Assembly: GCA_052169645.1 (NCBI GenBank)
Contig: JBQNCA010000008.1
Location: 9,478 to 73,477 of the forward strand
DNA from: JAIKWW01 sp052169645
GTDB taxonomy: Bacteria > Bacillota > Clostridia > Peptostreptococcales > Anaerovoracaceae
Direction: 5' to 3'
Length of the DNA stretch: 64,000 nucleotides
Shown here piece by piece: positions 60,944 to 64,000 of this stretch (within the stretch, counting starts at the first letter, position 1; each line of letters begins with the position of its first letter). Under the pieces are notes generated by a model that did not search any database, was not told the DNA's origin, and saw only the letters and a list, made by a program, of their open reading frames with translations. The position numbers and the translations under genes were made by a program.

Positions 60944-61957
60944 TCAGGAAAGCTCCGTTTCCATGAAAGCTCTTATCTTAATTATCTTTTTCATTGTATT
61001 ATCAAACTGTTCAGGTGTCAATGATTGCGGTCCGTCGCACAGAGCCTTGGCAGGATCATTGTGCACCTCGATTATCAATCCGTCGCAACCCGCTGCCACG
61101 GCAGCTATCGACAAAGGTTCAACGTATGCCGCAACACCTGTGGCGTGACTCGGATCAACTATTACCGGGAGATGCGTTTTTTCCTTGAGCACGGTTATAG
61201 CCGACAGATCAAGAGTATTCCTTGTGGCGGTTTCAAAGGTTCTTATTCCCCTCTCACAGAGTATTATATTTTTGTTTCCCTCGGACATTATGTACTCTGC
61301 ACTCATAAGCAATTCCTCTATGGTGTTTGCAAGCCCTCTCTTGAGTAAAACCGGCTTTTCCTGTTTCCCGAGGACCTTAAGCAATTCAAAATTCTGCATA
61401 TTTCTCGCCCCGACTTGTATTAAATCCACGTGATCGAACAGGGGTAGGTGAGCAGCACTCATAATCTCCGTAACTATAGGCAATCCTGTAGCTTCCCTCG
61501 CTTCCAGCAGAAGTTCTATTCCTTCCGCTCTCAGTCCTTGGAACGCATAAGGTGATGTTCTCGGCTTGAATGCTCCGCCCCTGAGCAGACCTGCTCCCGA
61601 TTCTTTTACACTTTTTGCAACCCCTATAATTTGCTCCTCTGACTCTACGGAGCACGGACCTGCTATAACCTGAAAATTTCCGTCTCCTATCTTTCTCCCT
61701 TTGACGTCGACAACCGTTTCCTGAGGATGAAATTTTCTGTTGGCAGCCTTATAAGGCTCCTGTATTCTTTTTACATTCTGTACAAAAGGCATTGCACGCA
61801 AAGCGTCCTGATCGACAGAGCTTGTATCTCCTACCAAGCCCAGTATCGTCGTATGTTGACCTTCCGTCACGGATACTTCAACATTATAGGCATCCAAATA
61901 TTCACACAGCATCAAAATATCGGACTTGTCAGCCCCGTCCCTTAAAATTACAACCAT
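60944..61957 (-). CDS. aroF: 3-deoxy-7-phosphoheptulonate (DAHP) synthase, type I-beta with N-terminal regulatory domain
   Basis: 337 residues. An N-terminal ferredoxin-like/ACT-like domain (about 1-70) precedes the catalytic barrel: FQVIAGPCSVESEEQI, LRGGAFKPRTSPYAFQGL, QVGARNMQNFELLK, KPVLLKRG, and the metal site IVDPSHATG. In Thermotoga-type enzymes with this domain it mediates Tyr/Phe feedback inhibition; that is expected here but not shown. It is the first committed step and the first structural gene after the leader attenuator. The ATG follows AAGGAGGGATAAT. Confidence 0.97.
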   Translation of the reverse strand: MVVILRDGADKSDILMLCEYLDAYNVEVSVTEGQHTTILGLVGDTSSVDQDALRAMPFVQNVKRIQEPYKAANRKFHPQETVVDVKGRKIGDGNFQVIAGPCSVESEEQIIGVAKSVKESGAGLLRGGAFKPRTSPYAFQGLRAEGIELLLEAREATGLPIVTEIMSAAHLPLFDHVDLIQVGARNMQNFELLKVLGKQEKPVLLKRGLANTIEELLMSAEYIMSEGNKNIILCERGIRTFETATRNTLDLSAITVLKEKTHLPVIVDPSHATGVAAYVEPLSIAAVAAGCDGLIIEVHNDPAKALCDGPQSLTPEQFDNTMKKIIKIRAFMETELS

Positions 61958-61983
61958 ATTATCCCTCCTTTTCCTTTAATGAT

Positions 61984-62019
61984 AAAAAACGCCATTCAGT
62001 CCTCAAACCGAATGGCGTT
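61984..62019 (-). terminator. Attenuator terminator immediately before aroF
   Basis: On the minus strand AACGCCATTCGGT (62019-62007) and ACTGAATGGCGTT (62000-61988) form a 13-bp stem with one G-U wobble and a 6-base loop (TTGAGG), followed by T6. It ends 27 bases before the aroF start and 46 bases after the leader peptide stop, so it lies inside the transcribed leader rather than at an operon end. Confidence 0.9.
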
Positions 62020-62080
62020 CATATCTACAATATTTTCTGTACAGTTATTTTGCTTCTGAAAACATCAGTTTTTTTCGGTT
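62006..62080 (-). promoter_or_regulatory. Candidate antiterminator pairing in the aro leader
   Basis: AACCGAA (62080-62074, within leader codons 36-38) is complementary over seven bases, eight with a G-U pair, to TTCGGTT (62012-62006), which includes the tip of the terminator's 5' arm. Pairing would break the terminator. The element lies 7-15 bases before the leader stop codon, so a ribosome finishing the peptide would cover it. Confidence 0.65.
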
Positions 62081-62187
62081 CTTATCATATATCCATTTTT
62101 ATGTATGCTAAAATAGCCTGTAAAGTTTCTAAACAGACCTCTAAAGCTTCCATAATAGCAAAATGTCATAGCCGAAAAAGTATTCAT
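62065..62187 (-). CDS. Phe/Tyr-rich leader peptide of the aro operon
   Basis: A 40-codon ORF with ATG behind AAGGAAGG (about 7 bases). Phe codons are at 4, 9, 15, 19, 22 and 26 (all TTT) and Tyr codons at 11, 12, 25 and 33 (all TAT): ten of 40 residues, with no Trp. It lies between a consensus promoter and the intrinsic terminator before aroF. I read it as a regulatory peptide whose translation reports charged tRNA-Phe and tRNA-Tyr, as in enteric pheA leaders. A six-base-pair pause-type hairpin (GTCTGT with ACAGGC) can form within codons 17-24. The peptide itself probably has no other job. It is too short for usual gene calling. Confidence 0.85.
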   Translation of the reverse strand: MNTFSAMTFCYYGSFRGLFRNFTGYFSIHKNGYMIRTEKN

Positions 62188-62200
62188 AATATTTCCTTCC

Positions 62201-62220
62201 TTAGCTCGTGCCCTCGCTAA
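62201..62220 (-). promoter_or_regulatory. Small hairpin at the 5' end of the aro leader
   Basis: TTAGC and GCTAA (plus 62201-62205 and 62216-62220) form a 5-bp stem just before the leader peptide ribosome site. It could shield or stabilise the 5' end. Confidence 0.4.
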
Positions 62221-62235
62221 AAACTGATTAGAATT

Positions 62236-62264
62236 AATATACTCTTGATTTTTTCAGATGTCAA
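62236..62264 (-). promoter_or_regulatory. Consensus promoter of the aro operon
   Basis: TTGACA (62264-62259) and TATATT (62241-62236) on the minus strand are exactly 17 bases apart. Transcription would begin near 62229, giving a leader RNA of about 245 bases up to the terminator. The -35 lies only a few bases past the stop of the upstream gene. Confidence 0.85.
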
Positions 62265-62267
62265 CGA

Positions 62268-63854
62268 TTAATGTTGGCTGCTCGAATTCATCAGAGCATT
62301 TCCTATATGCTCCATAATATCGTTTATCGTCTGCTCGTCCGCATTTCCTATATCGACAGTCGAAGCATTTATCTTCTCAACCTTTCCTCCGTTGCTGACA
62401 GTGACTGCCGCCTTCAAGCCCTCATATTCAAACTTGAAAATGTATTTGCCCGATTCTTCCTTCAAGCTGCCGTTTAATTCGGTATAATCATTCTTAAGAG
62501 TGAAGTCTCCGGATTTTAAATCATAGGTAAGTGTAAAAAGCTTCACTTCATCGCTCAAAATTTCAAAAGTTTCTTTTGTACCGTCATTCTTTACATTCAA
62601 AGAAACGGTAGAATTTCCGTCACCTGTTAATCTTGTGTGATGCCAAGGTATTTCACTTCCGACAAACTCTATGGAGAAAGTCTCCCCCGCCTTGCTTTCA
62701 AATTCAACTGCTGCAAGATTCTTTTTATTGAGATAGAATCTCATATTTAACGTTTCCATATTGTCTATAGCACTCTGAATTTCATCTTCCGTAGATACGG
62801 ATGCTGTACCGCCTGCCAAAGCGTTCATCGAACTTACGGTTTTAAGATAGGCGTCAAAATTTTCTTCACCGTAAACAGCTTTAATATCTTTGAAAAGCTT
62901 GTCGGCAAATGTGGAATCTATAACTACGCTGTATCCTTTGCACTTAACATTTCCGTTGTCAAATTTTATATCTTTTTCCGGAGTCTTTTCGAATTTAAGA
63001 GTGCCTATATCTTTTCTGAATACATCAATCATATCTTTTTGGATCTTTGATTTATCCATTCCTATCACACTGTGCATATACTGAAGATAGGAATCTACTA
63101 CATCGAGATCCTTCTTGCCCACCGCGGACACGATATATCCGCTCTTTTTATCTATATAATTATAGGTAAGAGCTTTTTCACCGACAAGCTCAGGAATCGA
63201 AAGCGTTATATTTTTATCATCCATATATTCATGAAGATTAAATTTCGTTCCCATAAAGCTGAGGCTTCCTTTGGCTGACTGAAGTGCCGTGGAACTGTCC
63301 TGAACATAGCTGAGATTGACGTCAATATTTCCGAGCATCCCTCCGGATAAGGATGCATCCACATCCATAGTATATTTGCCGCCGGAAGAAATTTCATTTA
63401 TAGCGCTCAGCTTCTCCGTTACCTGATCGGGCTTGAAGGTGTTGTCAATTGCCATCAGAACTTTATCTGAGGGTTTTGCCAAAACACCGGTGGCAACAAC
63501 TGAAATTGCTGCAATCAGCAACAATAAAACGACTCCTGCTATTATAGGCAGCATTTTCTTTGACTTCGGCTTTTCTTCAATCACTGCTGCCGCCATAACC
63601 GAAACGCCCGCTTCATCCGCATAAGGTGCTGCATTTAAAGTACCCTCCACTGCGCTTTCAATCGTCGATTCAATTGACTCAACAATGTCTTCCGCTTTTT
63701 CATCAGCAGCTTCGAATTCCGATGCTGCAGCTTTCGATGACTCATCGGACGGTAACTCCCCCATATTCTCCGCTGCGGGAGTATCTTCTACAACGGTATT
63801 TTCAAGGTTTTCCGACTCATTAGTTAAATTAGGATTATTATTTTCTTTATCCAT
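62268..63854 (-). CDS. Membrane-anchored protein of unknown function with acidic N-terminus
   Basis: 528 residues. The first 95 residues are acidic and low in complexity, one membrane segment spans about 104-127 (LPIIAGVVLLLLIAAISVVATGVL), and about 400 residues follow outside the membrane. The outer part is rich in beta strands with repeats of small-residue turns, and contains a SSxCKG-like segment (NGNVKCKGYSVVID). It resembles other clostridial single-pass proteins of unknown function; I name no family. The ATG follows AAAGGAGATCGAGTAAT. Its stop lies next to the aro promoter and no terminator is visible between them, so some readthrough into the aro leader is possible. Confidence 0.85.
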   Translation of the reverse strand: MDKENNNPNLTNESENLENTVVEDTPAAENMGELPSDESSKAAASEFEAADEKAEDIVESIESTIESAVEGTLNAAPYADEAGVSVMAAAVIEEKPKSKKMLPIIAGVVLLLLIAAISVVATGVLAKPSDKVLMAIDNTFKPDQVTEKLSAINEISSGGKYTMDVDASLSGGMLGNIDVNLSYVQDSSTALQSAKGSLSFMGTKFNLHEYMDDKNITLSIPELVGEKALTYNYIDKKSGYIVSAVGKKDLDVVDSYLQYMHSVIGMDKSKIQKDMIDVFRKDIGTLKFEKTPEKDIKFDNGNVKCKGYSVVIDSTFADKLFKDIKAVYGEENFDAYLKTVSSMNALAGGTASVSTEDEIQSAIDNMETLNMRFYLNKKNLAAVEFESKAGETFSIEFVGSEIPWHHTRLTGDGNSTVSLNVKNDGTKETFEILSDEVKLFTLTYDLKSGDFTLKNDYTELNGSLKEESGKYIFKFEYEGLKAAVTVSNGGKVEKINASTVDIGNADEQTINDIMEHIGNALMNSSSQH

Positions 63855-64000
63855 ATTACTCGATCTCCTTTATCAGAATGAAATAATTTACAATATTATT
63901 TCCAGAGTGTGGTTTTAAATTTATTTTATCATACGGCAATGCTTTTTTGAACCTGTATCATATTTCACACATATTCAATGTTACGAATTCTTAAACATTT

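Noticed and set aside
61792..62220. 142-codon plus-strand open frame over the aro leader
   Set aside because: It is antisense to aroF and to the leader peptide and lacks a ribosome site; the minus-strand leader ORF fits promoter, ribosome site and terminator.
1..64000. tRNA or rRNA genes, CRISPR arrays, transposases, integrases, phage genes
   Set aside because: I looked through the intergenic regions and the proteins and found none; repeats present are pairs, not arrays.

Overview
The window reads as a chromosomal segment of a strictly anaerobic, low-GC Gram-positive bacterium of the class Clostridia. The pointers are purine-rich Shine-Dalgarno sites, an [FeFe] hydrogenase with HndA/B/C/D-type subunits, a class I hybrid cluster protein, an energy-coupling-factor (ECF) transporter module, SLH-domain surface proteins and a BspA-type leucine-rich-repeat protein. 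A lineage near Eubacteriales Family XIII / Anaerovoracaceae is my guess; no rRNA or marker gene here proves it. About 59 protein genes are supported. I saw no tRNA, rRNA, insertion sequence, prophage or CRISPR array.

Layout. 1-5.8 kb (+): surface genes: MBOAT O-acyltransferase (cut by the window edge), DHHW protein, DUF4358-type lipoprotein, transglutaminase-like protein, SLH protein. 5.8-10.8 kb (-): hybrid cluster protein, mnmA, zinc membrane peptidase, a small protein and a beta-carbonic anhydrase. 10.8-17.2 kb: an envelope-homeostasis island. An ECF sigma factor operon (sigma, putative anti-sigma, two membrane proteins) diverges from a TVP38/DedA-like - pssA - psd operon that carries an ECF-type promoter, and a two-component system converges on psd. 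17.4-21.7 kb (-): diguanylate cyclase, iron-dependent alcohol dehydrogenase, PAP2 phosphatase, ogt. 21.8-30.6 kb (-): a ten-gene hydrogen locus whose first half is regulatory (two DRTGG-like proteins, two HATPase proteins, a sensory-type [FeFe]-hydrogenase-like protein, a PHP protein) and whose second half makes the NAD-linked multimeric [FeFe] hydrogenase. 31.4-49.3 kb: D,D-carboxypeptidase, serC-serA, a second diguanylate cyclase, two aminotransferases, class II aldolase, rdgB-yihY, lipoprotein, NhaD-type antiporter, cyclophilin, sodium/proline symporter, sortase. 49.4-53.5 kb (-): a giant BspA-LRR/Big_2/SLH surface protein. 53.8-62.2 kb (-): an aromatic amino acid operon (aroF-aroB-aroA-aroC-chorismate mutase) that runs through overlapping genes into ecfA1-ecfA2-ecfT and trmB. 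62.3-63.9 kb (-): a membrane-anchored protein of unknown function.

The most notable signal is upstream of aroF. A consensus sigma-A promoter is followed by an unlisted 40-codon leader ORF with six Phe and four Tyr codons, a candidate antiterminator arm inside its last codons, and then a strong intrinsic terminator immediately before aroF. This has every element of a ribosome-mediated Phe/Tyr attenuator. Second come the ECF sigma operon facing a phosphatidylethanolamine operon with a TGAAAC-N16-CGTA promoter, and the H2 locus that combines a sensory hydrogenase-like protein with a regulatory gene set resembling partner switching.
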